Source of the DNA: Streptomyces sp. RKAG293
GTDB taxonomy: Bacteria > Actinomycetota > Actinomycetes > Streptomycetales > Streptomycetaceae
DNA: 64,000 bases
Direction of reading: 5' to 3'
Assembly: GCF_023701745.1 (NCBI RefSeq)
Contig: NZ_JAJOZB010000001.1
Coordinates: forward strand, 2,300,501 to 2,364,500
In this document: one piece after another, positions 17,093 through 26,921 of the stretch
Layout: every line of letters starts with the position of its first letter
How positions within the stretch are numbered: position 1 is the first letter of the stretch
Made by a program: the position numbers and the translations under genes
Notes under the pieces: generated by a model
Database searches by the model: none
Told to the model about the DNA's origin: nothing
Seen by the model: only the letters and a program-made list of their open reading frames with translations

Positions 17093-17465
17093 CTAGTGAT
17101 TCCCCTTGCTCAAATGCCGATCACTCGATTCGGCATTGACCAGTCAGGACACTAGTGGGAACGCTCTACCGCGCCAGAACACGGAGAAGTTGAGGCAAAA
17201 TCACATCCCGATAACGGCACTGCAAGTACCGATATGCGGACGATGGAACGATCCGCCCCTCTGTGTCGCAACCCGGACACAACGTCGCGTTTGTTGCCCC
17301 GATTCGCGCAAACGGATCATGCGCGTCCGTACCTGTCGACCAACTGGGGGGTGACAAAAATCACGTGACCAAAAATGGGAGCCGGACGGAATTCAGCCAG
17401 CGCATTCGTAACGCGGAATGAGCAGCCGGGCGCCCAGAGTTTCCAAGCTATTCAGCGGCATACGC
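17093..17465. other. Non-coding region upstream of the peptide ABC operon
   Basis: These 373 bases hold no convincing gene and are less GC-rich than their surroundings, fitting a promoter region. Two features stand out: a hairpin in the leader (17113-17120 with 17130-17137, 8 bp exact) and the palindrome TCACGTGA at 17361-17368, preceded by GTGA at 17351, which together make GTGA-CAAAAA-TCAC-GTGA. Either could be a regulatory site; I recognise no known operator. Confidence 0.4.
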
Positions 17466-18167
17466 TCAGTGAACAGTCGCATTCAGAGAGCGCAGAAAAG
17501 GCACGCTCAGCTGCTCCAGCGAGGCCACCACCGTGCGGCCGGGAGCTGACTCGATCGGGACGATCGAGGGCACCGCGACCACCTGGCAGCCCGCCGCCTC
17601 GGCGGAGGCGACCCCGGTCGGGGTGTCCTCCACGACCACGCACCGGGTGGGCTCCGCACCGAGCCGGGCCGCGGCGAGCAGATACGGGTCGGGGAACGGC
17701 TTGGTGCGGGCGACCTCGTCGCCGGCGAGGGTGAACGCGAAGTTCTCCGCACCGAGCGTGCGCAGCACCGAGTCGATGATGTGCCGGTGCGAGGCGGACA
17801 CCAGCGCGGTCGGCACCTGGTGCGCCGCGAGCTCCGTCAGCAGCCGCCGGGCGCCGGGCATCAGCGGCACGCCCCGGGCGATCAGCTCGACGAAGCGCGC
17901 GTTGATCGCGGCGGACAGCTCGGGCAGCGTGACCTCGGTGCCCGTGACGGCCATCAGATGGCCCAAACTGCGGGCCATCGGGCCGCCGACCACGATCGCG
18001 CGGTGCTCGCCGTCCAGGACGTGCCCCAGGGCCGCGAAGACCTCGACCTCGGCGGCCCACCAGATGTCCTCGGTGTCGACCAGGGTGCCGTCCATGTCGA
18101 GAAGCACGGCCTGCAGCCCGCGGCCTTGGGCCGGACGGGTGTCGACGGCGGGAATGCTACTGGTCAT
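17466..18167 (-). CDS. HAD-superfamily phosphatase / beta-phosphoglucomutase-like hydrolase
   Basis: The 233-residue hydrolase has the HAD motifs in order: motif I LLDMDGTLVDTE with the nucleophile and acid Asp pair, motif II VSASH, motif III lysine in RTKPFPDPYLLAA, and motif IV VVEDTPTGVASAEAAGC. A helical cap lies between motifs I and II. The substrate is a phosphorylated small molecule, probably a sugar phosphate. The start at 18167 is favoured because GAGGAG lies 8 bases upstream; GTG codons at 18173 and 18176 are too close to it. It follows metH but is separated from it by a terminator. Confidence 0.88.
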   Translation of the reverse strand: MTSSIPAVDTRPAQGRGLQAVLLDMDGTLVDTEDIWWAAEVEVFAALGHVLDGEHRAIVVGGPMARSLGHLMAVTGTEVTLPELSAAINARFVELIARGVPLMPGARRLLTELAAHQVPTALVSASHRHIIDSVLRTLGAENFAFTLAGDEVARTKPFPDPYLLAAARLGAEPTRCVVVEDTPTGVASAEAAGCQVVAVPSIVPIESAPGRTVVASLEQLSVPFLRSLNATVH

Positions 18168-18196
18168 GCGCACCACTCCTCAGCTGGGCCAGGGGG

Positions 18197-18250
18197 GCAC
18201 AAAGGCCGGTCGCGACACACTCCTGATCGGAGTGCGGCGACCGGCCTGTG
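18197..18250 (-). terminator. Terminator hairpin downstream of metH
   Basis: An 11-bp outer stem (18203-18213 with 18237-18247) encloses an inner CACTCC/GGAGTG stem. It lies 39-92 bases past the metH stop and before the HAD gene. Confidence 0.75.
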
Positions 18251-18288
18251 CCGGACCGTCCAGTGTACGTCGGGTCGCTGACCAACGC

Positions 18289-21200
18289 TTAACGGGCGTT
18301 GAAGTACTTCGCCTCGGGGTGGTGAATGACGATCGCGTCGGTGGACTGCTCCGGGTGCAGCTGGAACTCCTCGGACAGCTTCACGCCGATCCGCTCGGGC
18401 TGCAGCAGCTCGGCGATCTTCGCCCGGTCCTCCAGGTCGGGGCAGGCCCCGTAGCCGAGCGAGAACCGCGCGCCCCGGTACTTCAGGGCGAACATGTCCT
18501 CGACCTCGTTCGGGTCCTCGCCGGCGAAGCCCAGCTCGCTGCGGACCCGGGCGTGCCAGTACTCGGCCATGGCCTCGGCGAGCTGGACGGACAGTCCGTG
18601 CAGCTCCATGTACTCGCGGTAGGCGTTGGCGGCGAACAGCTCGGCCGTCGCCTCCCCGATCCGGTTGCCGACCGTCACGACCTGCAGACCCACGACGTCG
18701 GTCTCGCCGGAGTCCTCCGGGCGGAAGAAGTCCGCCAGGCACAGCCGGCGGCCGCGGCGCTGGCGCGGGAAGGTGAAGCGGGTGCGCTCGCTGCCGTCGT
18801 CGTTGAGGAGGATCAGGTCGTCGCCCTTGGAGACGCACGGGTAGTAGCCGTAGACCACGGCCGCTTCCAGCAGGCCGTCGGTCTGCAGCCGGTCCAGCAG
18901 GCCGCGCAGCCGGGGGCGGCCCTCGGTCTCCACCAGCTCCTCGTACGTCGCGCCGCCCGCGCGGGCCTCCTTGAGGCCCCACTGGCCCTTGAAGAGCGCG
19001 CCCTCGTCGACCCAGGACGCGTAGTCCTTGAGCGGAATGCCCTTGATGACGCGGCTGCCCCAGAACGGGGGCGTCGGGATCGGGTTGTCCACGGCCACGT
19101 CCGAGCGGATCTGCCCGAGGTTGATCTCGGGCTCCTCCTCCACGACGCTGGCGCGCTTGGCCACCCGGCGCTGCTTGAGCTCGGGAAGGACGGCGCCGGG
19201 GACGCCGCGCTTGACGGCGATCAGCGCGTCCATCAGCCGCAGGCCCTCGAAGGCATCGCGGGCGTAGCGGACCTCGCCCTCGTAGATCTCGTGCAGGTCC
19301 TGCTCGACATAGGCGCGGGTCAGGGCGGCGCCGCCCAGAATCACCGGATAGTCGGCGGCCATCTTGCGCTGGTTGAGCTCCTGCAGGTTCTCCTTCATGA
19401 TCACGGTGGACTTCACGAGGAGACCCGACATGCCGATCACGTCGGCCTTGTGCTCGGTGGCCGCGTCCAGGATCGCCGCCACCGGCTGCTTGATCCCGAG
19501 GTTCACGACGTTGTAGCCGTTGTTCGACAGGATGATGTCGACGAGGTTCTTGCCGATGTCATGGACGTCGCCGCGAACCGTGGCGAGCACGATGGTGCCC
19601 TTGCCGTCCGCGTCGGACTTCTCCATGTGCGGTTCGAGGTAGGCGACCGCGGTCTTCATGACCTCCGCGGACTGCAGCACGAACGGCAGCTGCATCTGCC
19701 CGGAGCCGAACAGCTCACCGACGACCTTCATGCCCTCCAGCAGCGTGTCATTGACGATCGCCAGCGCGGGGCGGGTCGTGAGCGCCTCGTCCAGGTCCCG
19801 GTCCAGGCCGTTCTTCTCACCGTCGATGATCCGCCGCTGCAACCGCTCGTCCAGCGGCAGCGCGGCCAGCTCCTCGGCGCGGCCGGCCTTGACGGACTTC
19901 ATGTCGACGCCCTCGAAGAGTTCGAGGTACTTCTGCAGCGGGTCGTAACCCTCGCTGCGCCGGTCGTAGATCAGGTCCAGGGCCACATCGCGCTGCTCCT
20001 CGGTGAGCCGCGCGATCGGGAGGATCTTGCTGGCGTGCACGATCGCGGAGTCGAGGCCGGCTTCCACGCACTCGTTGAGGAAGACCGAGTTCAGCACGAC
20101 GCGGGCGGCGGGGTTGAGGCCGAAGGAGATGTTCGACAGACCCAGGGTCGTCTGCACCAGCGGGTGCCGGCGCTTCAGCTCCTTGATCGCCGCGATGGTG
20201 GCGAGGCCGTCCTTGCGGGACTCCTCCTGGCCGGTCGCGATCGTGAAGGTCAGACAGTCGACGAGGATGTCCGATTCGAGGATGCCCCAGTTGGTGGTCA
20301 GGTCCTCGATCAGCCGCTCGGCGATGGCGACCTTGTGCTCCGGGGTCCGGGCCTGGCCCTCCTCGTCGATCGTCAGCGCGATCAGCGCGGCGCCGTGCTC
20401 GGCGGCCAGCGCCGTGATCTGCACGAACCGGGACTCGGGACCGTCGCCGTCCTCGTAGTTGACGGAGTTGATGACCGCCCGGCCACCCAGCTTCTCCAAC
20501 CCCGCCCGCAGGACGGGCACTTCGGTGGAGTCCAGCACGATGGGGAGGGTGGAGGCCGTCGCGAAGCGGCCCGCGACCTCGGCCATGTCCGCGGCACCGT
20601 CACGGCCCACGTAGTCCACGCACAGATCCAGCAGGTGGGCACCCTCGCGGATCTGGTCGCGGGCCATCTCGACGCAGTCGTCCCAGCGGCCTTCCAGCAT
20701 CGCCTCACGGAACTTCTTCGACCCGTTGGCGTTCGTCCGCTCGCCGATGGCGAGGTACGAGGTGTCCTGCCGGAACGGGACGGTCTGGTAGAGCGAGGCG
20801 GCGCCCGGCTCCGGGCGCGGGCTGCGCGGGGACAGGTCCAGGCCCCGGACGCGGTCCACGACCTGCCGCAGGTGCTCGGGCGTCGTCCCGCAGCAGCCGC
20901 CCACCAGGGACAGCCCGTACTCGCGCACGAACGTCTCGTGGGCGTCCGCGAGCTCCTCCGGCGACAGCGGGTAGTGCGCGCCGTCCTTGCCCAGGACCGG
21001 CAGGCCGGCGTTCGGCATGCAGGAGACCTGGGTCCGGGCGTGCCGGGCCAGGTAGCGGAGGTGTTCGCTCATCTCGGCGGGGCCGGTGGCGCAGTTCAGG
21101 CCGATCATGTCGATGCCGAGCGGCTCCAGCGCCGTCAGCGCCGCACCGATCTCGGAACCCAGCAGCATCGTGCCCGTCGTCTCGACGGTCACGGAGCAGA

Positions 21201-21798
21201 TGATCGGCAGGCTGAAGCCGGCCGCCTTGAGGGCGCGGCGGGCGCCGACGATCGAGGCCTTGGTCTGCAGCAGGTCCTGGGTGGTCTCCACCAGGATGGC
21301 GTCCGCGCCGCCGGCGATCAGACCCGCCACGTTCACCTCGTACGCGTCGCGCAGGGCGGCGTAGGGGGCGTGGCCGAGGGTCGGGAGCTTGGTGCCGGGT
21401 CCTACGGAGCCCAGCACCCAGCGCGGCCGGTCCGGCGTGGCGAAACCGTCCGCCACCTCACGGGCCAGCCGGGCGCCGGCCTCGGCGAGCTCGAAGATGC
21501 GCTCGGGGATGTCGTACTCACCGAGCGCGGCGAGGTTGGTGCCGAAGGTGTTGGTCTCGACGCAGTCGACACCCACCGCGAAGTACTCCTCGTGCACCGA
21601 CCGGACGATGTCGGGCCGGGTGACGCTCAGGATCTCGTTGCAGCCTTCCAGGTCCTGGAAGTCCTCGAGGGTGGGGTCCTGGGCCTGGAGCATGGTGCCC
21701 ATCGCACCGTCGGCCACCACCACCCGGGTGGCGAATGCCTGACGCAGCGCGTCGGCTCGGGCTTGGCTGGCGAGGGTGGAGGACGACTGCGGGGCCAT
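18289..21798 (-). CDS. metH: Cobalamin-dependent methionine synthase MetH
   Basis: The 1169-residue enzyme transfers a methyl group from 5-methyltetrahydrofolate to homocysteine through methylcobalamin. Modules appear in the usual order. The homocysteine-binding domain (about 15-320) has VVADGAMGTML and the zinc cysteines in NCATGP and GGCCGTTP. The pterin-binding domain (about 345-610) has IGERTNANGSKKF. The cobalamin cap and Rossmann domain (about 640-870) has the cobalt-ligand motif DVHDIGKN. The reactivation domain (about 890-1169) has YGYYPCVSKGDDL and FSLGYGACPDLED. GGGAG lies upstream of the ATG. It is divergent from gylR, with 166 bp between them; I see no cobalamin riboswitch there. 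Confidence 0.97.
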   Translation of the reverse strand: MAPQSSSTLASQARADALRQAFATRVVVADGAMGTMLQAQDPTLEDFQDLEGCNEILSVTRPDIVRSVHEEYFAVGVDCVETNTFGTNLAALGEYDIPERIFELAEAGARLAREVADGFATPDRPRWVLGSVGPGTKLPTLGHAPYAALRDAYEVNVAGLIAGGADAILVETTQDLLQTKASIVGARRALKAAGFSLPIICSVTVETTGTMLLGSEIGAALTALEPLGIDMIGLNCATGPAEMSEHLRYLARHARTQVSCMPNAGLPVLGKDGAHYPLSPEELADAHETFVREYGLSLVGGCCGTTPEHLRQVVDRVRGLDLSPRSPRPEPGAASLYQTVPFRQDTSYLAIGERTNANGSKKFREAMLEGRWDDCVEMARDQIREGAHLLDLCVDYVGRDGAADMAEVAGRFATASTLPIVLDSTEVPVLRAGLEKLGGRAVINSVNYEDGDGPESRFVQITALAAEHGAALIALTIDEEGQARTPEHKVAIAERLIEDLTTNWGILESDILVDCLTFTIATGQEESRKDGLATIAAIKELKRRHPLVQTTLGLSNISFGLNPAARVVLNSVFLNECVEAGLDSAIVHASKILPIARLTEEQRDVALDLIYDRRSEGYDPLQKYLELFEGVDMKSVKAGRAEELAALPLDERLQRRIIDGEKNGLDRDLDEALTTRPALAIVNDTLLEGMKVVGELFGSGQMQLPFVLQSAEVMKTAVAYLEPHMEKSDADGKGTIVLATVRGDVHDIGKNLVDIILSNNGYNVVNLGIKQPVAAILDAATEHKADVIGMSGLLVKSTVIMKENLQELNQRKMAADYPVILGGAALTRAYVEQDLHEIYEGEVRYARDAFEGLRLMDALIAVKRGVPGAVLPELKQRRVAKRASVVEEEPEINLGQIRSDVAVDNPIPTPPFWGSRVIKGIPLKDYASWVDEGALFKGQWGLKEARAGGATYEELVETEGRPRLRGLLDRLQTDGLLEAAVVYGYYPCVSKGDDLILLNDDGSERTRFTFPRQRRGRRLCLADFFRPEDSGETDVVGLQVVTVGNRIGEATAELFAANAYREYMELHGLSVQLAEAMAEYWHARVRSELGFAGEDPNEVEDMFALKYRGARFSLGYGACPDLEDRAKIAELLQPERIGVKLSEEFQLHPEQSTDAIVIHHPEAKYFNAR

Positions 21799-21928
21799 GG
21801 ATGTACTCCCAGGAGTGCGACGGCTGTCGGCTTGACGTGCCTGGCCAGGGTAGCGGGCGCGGTGCGTCGGCCTCGAAAGAGTTCCGAGGGGTGGACGAAG
21901 GTGTCAGAATCTTCTCTGAGACTATGGG

Positions 21929-21945
21929 GTTCGACAATGTCGAAC
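21929..21945. promoter_or_regulatory. Putative GylR operator upstream of gylR
   Basis: GTTCGACAATGTCGAAC is a perfect 8-1-8 palindrome ending 19 bases before the gylR start. The same site, with one mismatch, occurs upstream of glpF. GylR of S. coelicolor is known to repress both its own gene and the glycerol operon, so the shared palindrome fits its operator. Confidence 0.75.
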
Positions 21946-21964
21946 GGCTTGCGGAGGTTGGCGG

Positions 21965-22732
21965 ATGCCCGGACCGATTCAGTCGCTGGCGAGGGCAGCC
22001 GCGATCCTACGGTTGCTGGCCGGTGGTGAGCGCCGGCTGGGCCTCTCCGACATCTCCTCCTCCCTGGGCCTCGCCAAGGGGACCGCGCACGGCATCCTGC
22101 GCACCCTCCAGCAGGAGGGCTTCGTCGAGCAGGACGCCGCGTCGGGCAAGTACCAGCTGGGCGCGGAACTGCTGCGGCTGGGGAACAGCTATCTGGACGT
22201 GCACGAGCTGCGGGCCCGCGCCCTGGTGTGGACCGACGATCTGGCCAGGTCCAGCGGCGAGGCCGTCTACCTGGGGGTACTGCACCAGTCGGGGGTGCTG
22301 ATCGTGCACCACGTCTTCCGTCCGGACGACAGCCGGCAGGTGCTGGAGGTGGGTGCCATGCAGCCGCTGCACAGCTCGGCACTGGGCAAGGTGCTGGCCG
22401 CGTACGACCCGGTCGCGCACAGCGAGGCGGCCGAGAACGAGCGGCTCGCCCTCACCCCGCGCACCATCACCGACACGGCCGGCTTCGAGGACGTGCTGGA
22501 GCTCGCCAGGACCCGGGGCTGGGCGTCCGACCTGGAGGAGACGTGGGAGGGCGTGGCCTCGGTCGCCGCGCCGATCCTGGACCGGCGGCGGATGCCGGTC
22601 GGCGCGGTGGGGATCACCGGAGCCGTGGAACGGGTCTGCCAGGAGGACGGCGACATCCAGGCGCGGCTGGTGGCCGCGGTGCGCGACTGCGCCCGCGCCG
22701 TGTCGCGCGACCTCGGCGCCGGACGGTTCTAG
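21965..22732 (+). CDS. gylR: IclR-family regulator of the glycerol operon, GylR
   Basis: The 255-residue regulator has an N-terminal winged helix (IQSLARAAAILRLLAGGERRLGLSDISSSLGLAKGTAHGILRTLQQEGFV) and a C-terminal IclR effector domain (from about 75; HVFRPDDSRQVLEVGAMQPLHSSALGKVLAA). Both sequence and position directly before glpF-glpK-glpD match S. coelicolor GylR, a glycerol-inducible repressor. The ATG has GGAGG seven bases upstream. An operator-like palindrome precedes it, which suggests autoregulation. Confidence 0.93.
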   Translation: MPGPIQSLARAAAILRLLAGGERRLGLSDISSSLGLAKGTAHGILRTLQQEGFVEQDAASGKYQLGAELLRLGNSYLDVHELRARALVWTDDLARSSGEAVYLGVLHQSGVLIVHHVFRPDDSRQVLEVGAMQPLHSSALGKVLAAYDPVAHSEAAENERLALTPRTITDTAGFEDVLELARTRGWASDLEETWEGVASVAAPILDRRRMPVGAVGITGAVERVCQEDGDIQARLVAAVRDCARAVSRDLGAGRF

Positions 22733-22771
22733 GGACTCGGGTCACGATCCGGAGTCCTCAGCCCCAAGCTC

Positions 22772-22800
22772 TTGACGAGGAAGATATTGAAGAGAAAACT
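22772..22800 (+). promoter_or_regulatory. Possible promoter for the glycerol operon
   Basis: TTGACG at 22772-22777 is followed 17 bases later by AAAACT, a fair -35 and a weak -10. The region is AT-rich for this genome. The predicted transcription start falls just before the GylR-like palindrome at 22811. Confidence 0.4.
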
Positions 22801-22810
22801 GCCGTTCGGC

Positions 22811-22827
22811 GGTCGACATTGTCGAAC
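22811..22827. promoter_or_regulatory. Putative GylR operator upstream of glpF
   Basis: GGTCGACATTGTCGAAC matches the reverse complement of the gylR-proximal palindrome at 16 of 17 positions. It lies 51 bases before the glpF start, just after a promoter-like sequence, where a bound repressor would block transcription. Confidence 0.75.
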
Positions 22828-22877
22828 ACCGGACGGGACCCGGTCCGCCTGAATGGACGTAAGACAAGGGAGTCGCG

Positions 22878-23636
22878 GTGTCCAACAGCCATATCTTCTT
22901 CGGCGAGACCATCGGTACCGCCATCCTCATCCTGCTGGGTGGTGGTGTCTGCGCCGCCGTCACGCTCAAGAGCTCCAAGGCCCGCAACGCGGGATGGCTC
23001 GCCATCACCTTCGGGTGGGGCTTCGCGGTGCTCACCGCGGTGTACATCTCGTCGAGCCTCTCGGGGGCGCACCTCAACCCCGCCGTCACCGTCGGCATCG
23101 CCGTCAAGACGGGCGACTGGAACGACGTGCCGCTCTACATAGCCGGGCAGATGCTCGGCGCGATCATCGGCGCGGCGTTGGTCTGGGTGGCCTACTACGG
23201 ACAGTTCCAGGCGCACATGGACGACCCGGAGCTGGCACCGCCGCTCGGACCTGACAGCGGTCCGGCCGGACCGGTCCTCGGCATCTTCTCCACCGGGCCC
23301 GAGATCCGTAACACCGTGCAGAACCTCGCCACCGAGATCATCGGCACCGCCGTTCTCGTCCTGGCCGTTCTCACCCAGGGCCTGACGCCGGGCCTCGCAC
23401 TGTCAGGAACCGGCGCCCTGATCACCGCCCTGGTGGTCGTCAGCATCGGTCTGTCACTCGGAGGGCCCACCGGCTACGCGATCAACCCGGCCCGCGACCT
23501 CGGCCCGCGTATCGTGCACAGCCTTCTGCCGCTGCGCAACAAGGGCGGCTCCGACTGGGGCTACGCCTGGATCCCCGTCGTCGGCCCGCTCATCGGCGCC
23601 GTCCTGGCGGGCGGCCTCTACCGGCTGGCCTTCTAA
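22878..23636 (+). CDS. glpF: Glycerol uptake facilitator (MIP/aquaporin family), GylC
   Basis: The 252-residue channel protein has six membrane helices and the two half-helix selectivity motifs, [10 protein letters not shown] and [13 protein letters not shown]. The Asp after the second NPAR is the mark of glycerol-conducting aquaglyceroporins. The start is a GTG with AAGGGAG upstream. As first gene of glpF-glpK-glpD it lets glycerol enter for phosphorylation; in Streptomyces it is known as gylC. Confidence 0.95.
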   Translation: MSNSHIFFGETIGTAILILLGGGVCAAVTLKSSKARNAGWLAITFGWGFAVLTAVYISSSLSGAHLNPAVTVGIAVKTGDWNDVPLYIAGQMLGAIIGAALVWVAYYGQFQAHMDDPELAPPLGPDSGPAGPVLGIFSTGPEIRNTVQNLATEIIGTAVLVLAVLTQGLTPGLALSGTGALITALVVVSIGLSLGGPTGYAINPARDLGPRIVHSLLPLRNKGGSDWGYAWIPVVGPLIGAVLAGGLYRLAF

Positions 23637-23678
23637 CCCCTCCTGTCCGACCGACGCAGACCCCTTGAGGAGCACACC

Positions 23679-25205
23679 GTGACCGACGCACACACCGCAG
23701 GGCCGTTCATCGCCGCGATCGACCAGGGCACCACGTCCAGCCGCTGCATCGTCTTCGACCGGGACGGCCGCATCGTCTCCGTCGACCAGAAGGAGCACGA
23801 GCAGATCTTCCCGAAGCCCAGCTGGGTCGAGCACGACGCCGCGGAGATCTGGACCAACGTCCAGGAAGTCGTCGCCAGTGCCGTCGAGAAGGCCGGGATC
23901 ACCGCCGAGGACGTCAAGGCCATCGGCATCACCAACCAGCGCGAGACCACGCTGCTGTGGGACAGGAACACCGGCGAGCCGGTCCACAACGCGCTGGTCT
24001 GGCAGGACACCCGCACCGACGCGCTCTGCCGCGAGCTGGGCCGCAACGTCGGCCAGGACCGCTTCCGCCGCGAGACCGGCCTGCCGCTGGCGAGCTACTT
24101 CGCCGGCCCGAAGGCCCGCTGGCTGCTGGACAACGTCGAGGGCCTGCGCGAGCGCGCCGACCGCGGCGAGATCCTCTTCGGCACCATGGACAGCTGGGTC
24201 ATCTGGAACCTGACCGGTGGCCCGGACGGCGGTGTGCACGTCACGGACGTCACCAACGCCTCCCGCACCATGCTGATGAACCTGCACACCCTGGAGTGGG
24301 ACGAGAAGATCTGCGAGTCCATCGGCGTCCCGATGAACATGCTCCCGGAGATCCGCTCCTCCTCCGAGGTCTACGGCACCGCCGCCGTCGGCGTGCTGGC
24401 CGGTGTGCCGGTCGCCTCCGCGCTCGGTGACCAGCAGGCCGCGCTGTTCGGCCAGACCTGTTTCGCCGAGGGCGAGGCCAAGTCGACGTACGGCACCGGC
24501 ACCTTCCTGCTGATGAACACCGGCGAGAAGGCCGTCAACTCCTACAACGGCCTGCTCACCACCGTCGGTTACCGCATCGGCGACCAGAAGGCCGTCTACG
24601 CCCTCGAGGGCTCCATCGCCGTCACCGGCTCGCTGGTGCAGTGGATGCGCGACCAGATGGGCATCATCAAGAGCGCCGCCGAGATCGAGACCCTGGCGAG
24701 CTCCGTCGAGGACAACGGCGGCGCGTACTTCGTGCCCGCCTTCTCCGGCCTGTTCGCCCCGTACTGGCGCGACGACGCCCGCGGTGTGATCGCCGGCCTC
24801 ACCCGTTACGTCACCAAGGCGCACCTGGCCCGCGCGGTGCTCGAGGCCACCGCCTGGCAGACCCGCGAGATCGTCGACGCGATGAGCAAGGACTCCGGCG
24901 TCGAACTGGCCGCGGTCAAGGTCGACGGCGGTATGACCTCCAACAACCTGCTGATGCAGACCATCGCGGACTTCGTGGACGCCCCCGTCGTCCGTCCGAT
25001 GGTCGCCGAGACCACCTGCCTGGGCGCCGCCTACGCGGCCGGTCTCGCCGTCGGCTTCTGGCCCGACACCGACGCACTGCGCGCCAACTGGCGCCGGGCC
25101 GCCGAATGGACCCCCCGAATGGACGCGGACAAGCGCGACCGCGAGTACAAGAACTGGCTCAAGGCCGTCGAGCGGACCATGGGCTGGATCGAAGAGGAGA
25201 ACTGA
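23679..25205 (+). CDS. glpK: Glycerol kinase, GylA
   Basis: The 508-residue FGGY-family kinase makes sn-glycerol 3-phosphate. The phosphate-binding loop [18 protein letters not shown] opens the protein, and the family signatures [12 protein letters not shown] and [26 protein letters not shown] follow. Length is normal. The gene starts 42 bp after glpF and its last codons contain the GAGGAG that serves the next gene, so the operon is tightly coupled. Confidence 0.97.
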   Translation: MTDAHTAGPFIAAIDQGTTSSRCIVFDRDGRIVSVDQKEHEQIFPKPSWVEHDAAEIWTNVQEVVASAVEKAGITAEDVKAIGITNQRETTLLWDRNTGEPVHNALVWQDTRTDALCRELGRNVGQDRFRRETGLPLASYFAGPKARWLLDNVEGLRERADRGEILFGTMDSWVIWNLTGGPDGGVHVTDVTNASRTMLMNLHTLEWDEKICESIGVPMNMLPEIRSSSEVYGTAAVGVLAGVPVASALGDQQAALFGQTCFAEGEAKSTYGTGTFLLMNTGEKAVNSYNGLLTTVGYRIGDQKAVYALEGSIAVTGSLVQWMRDQMGIIKSAAEIETLASSVEDNGGAYFVPAFSGLFAPYWRDDARGVIAGLTRYVTKAHLARAVLEATAWQTREIVDAMSKDSGVELAAVKVDGGMTSNNLLMQTIADFVDAPVVRPMVAETTCLGAAYAAGLAVGFWPDTDALRANWRRAAEWTPRMDADKRDREYKNWLKAVERTMGWIEEEN

Positions 25206-25210
25206 TCAGA

Positions 25211-26821
25211 ATGTCTTCCACCCTGCAGAGCGTCCCCACCCTCGGGACGCACCCGACCGCCGGCACCGACCCCAGCCGATCCGAGACCAGGGAGCTGCTC
25301 AGCCACGCCACGTACGACCTACTGGTGATCGGCGGCGGCATCCTCGGCACCTCGGTCGCCTGGCACGCCGCGCAGTCCGGGCTGCGGGTCGCGATGGTGG
25401 ACGCCGGCGACTTCGCCGGCGCCACCTCGTCGGCATCCTCCAAGCTCGTCCACGGCGGGCTGCGCTACCTGCAGACCGGCTCGGTCAAGCTGGTCGCCGA
25501 GAACCACCACGAGCGGCGGGTGCTCGCCAAGGACGTGGCTCCGCACCTGGTCAACCCGCTCACGTTCTACCTGCCGGTGTACAAGGGCGGCCCGCACGGC
25601 GCCGCCAAGCTCGGTGCGGGTGTCTTCGCGTACTCGGCGCTGTCCGCCTTCGGTGACGGCGTCGGCCGGGTCATCTCCCCGGCGAAGGCCGTGGCCGACA
25701 ACCCGGGCCTGCGCACGGAGAACCTCAAGGCCGTCGCGGTCTACCACGACCACCAGATGAACGACTCGCGGATGGCCGTCATGACGGTCCGCGCGGCCGT
25801 GGAGTCCGGTGCCGTGGTGCTGAACCACGCCGAGGTGACGGGGCTGCGCTTCACGCACGGCAAGGTCACCGGCGCGGAGCTGCGCGACAAGCTGGACGGG
25901 ACCGAGTTCGGGGTCAGCGCCCGGCTGGTGCTCAACGCCACCGGGCCGTGGGTGGACCACCTGCGGACGATGGAGGACAAGGGCTCGTCGCCCAGCATCC
26001 GGCTGTCCAAGGGCGCGCACGTGGTGATGAAGCGGAAGGTGCCGTGGAAGGCCGCCATGGCCACCCCGATCGACAAGTACCGCATCACCTTCGCCCTGCC
26101 GTGGGAGGACCAGCTGCTGCTGGGCACCACGGACGAGGAGTACACCGGCGACCCGGCGGCCGTCCGGGCGACCGAGGCCGACATCCAGCAGATCCTGGAC
26201 GAGGCCGCGTTCTCCGTGAAGGACGAGCACCTGGACCGGGACCTCATCACGTACGCCTTCGCCGGGCTGCGGGTGCTGCCGGGCGGGCCCGGCGGCGTCG
26301 AGTCCGCCAAGCGGGAGACGGTCGTCTCCGAGGGCCGCGGCGGGATGCTGTCGGTGGCGGGCGGCAAGTGGACCACGTACCGGCACATCGGCCGCACGGT
26401 GATGAACAAGCTCGCGAAGCTGCCCGGCGGGCCGCTCGGCGAGGACATGGAGCCGCAGAAGCTGCTGCCCCGGCGGATGCCGCTGCCGGGTCTCGCCAAC
26501 CCGAACGCGGTCGCCCACCGGCTGCTGGTGGACCGTGACCCGGGCATGCGGATGGACCCGCTGACGGCGCGTCACCTCGCGAGCCACTACGGGTCGCTGT
26601 CGTTCGACATCGCCCGGCTCGTCAACGAGGACCCGACGCTCGGTGAGCGGATCCACGAGGACGGCCCGGAGATCTGGGCGCAGGTCGTGTACGCCCGCGA
26701 CCACGAGTGGGCCCAGACGGCGGACGACGTGCTGCGCCGCCGCACCACGCTGACGGTGCGCGGTCTGGACACCGAGGCCGTCAGGACCCGGGTCGAGGAC
26801 ATGCTGGCCCGCAGGGCCTGA
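25211..26821 (+). CDS. glpD: FAD-dependent glycerol-3-phosphate dehydrogenase, GylB
   Basis: The 536-residue membrane-associated flavoprotein oxidises glycerol 3-phosphate to dihydroxyacetone phosphate and feeds electrons to quinone. The FAD dinucleotide fold DLLVIGGGILGTSVAWHAAQSGLRVAMVD is at about 35-65, with the substrate-site segment SSKLVHGGLRYLQ after it and a C-terminal helical domain. The ATG lies 5 bases after the glpK stop and uses the GAGGAG inside the end of glpK. The operon ends here with a terminator. Confidence 0.96.
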   Translation: MSSTLQSVPTLGTHPTAGTDPSRSETRELLSHATYDLLVIGGGILGTSVAWHAAQSGLRVAMVDAGDFAGATSSASSKLVHGGLRYLQTGSVKLVAENHHERRVLAKDVAPHLVNPLTFYLPVYKGGPHGAAKLGAGVFAYSALSAFGDGVGRVISPAKAVADNPGLRTENLKAVAVYHDHQMNDSRMAVMTVRAAVESGAVVLNHAEVTGLRFTHGKVTGAELRDKLDGTEFGVSARLVLNATGPWVDHLRTMEDKGSSPSIRLSKGAHVVMKRKVPWKAAMATPIDKYRITFALPWEDQLLLGTTDEEYTGDPAAVRATEADIQQILDEAAFSVKDEHLDRDLITYAFAGLRVLPGGPGGVESAKRETVVSEGRGGMLSVAGGKWTTYRHIGRTVMNKLAKLPGGPLGEDMEPQKLLPRRMPLPGLANPNAVAHRLLVDRDPGMRMDPLTARHLASHYGSLSFDIARLVNEDPTLGERIHEDGPEIWAQVVYARDHEWAQTADDVLRRRTTLTVRGLDTEAVRTRVEDMLARRA

Positions 26822-26852
26822 GCCGTCCGGCGGTACACGGCAAGCGGCAACG

Positions 26853-26895
26853 GAACGGCCGGACGAGCGGGGATCCCCCGTTCGCCCGGCCGTTC
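26853..26895. terminator. Terminator hairpin between glpD and a convergent gene
   Basis: A 10-bp exact outer stem (26853-26862 with 26886-26895) and an inner GGGG-AT-CCCC stem lie 32 bases past glpD. It can serve both converging genes. Confidence 0.75.
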
Positions 26896-26921
26896 GCGCG
26901 TCGCGCCGCCCGGTCCGCGGA

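Noticed and set aside
17166-17357. A small minus-strand gene upstream of the peptide ABC operon
   Set aside because: Its 63 codons have no bias at third positions typical of this genome, no ribosome-binding site and no recognisable motif.
21799-21928. Cobalamin or SAM riboswitch in the metH leader
   Set aside because: The gap to gylR is short, and I could not find the conserved B12-box or a SAM-type core on the minus strand.
17533-22029. An open frame of almost 1500 codons on the plus strand across metH
   Set aside because: It is antisense to metH, whose motifs are clear on the minus strand. High-GC DNA leaves long stop-free frames opposite real genes. No start signal or known domain supports it.
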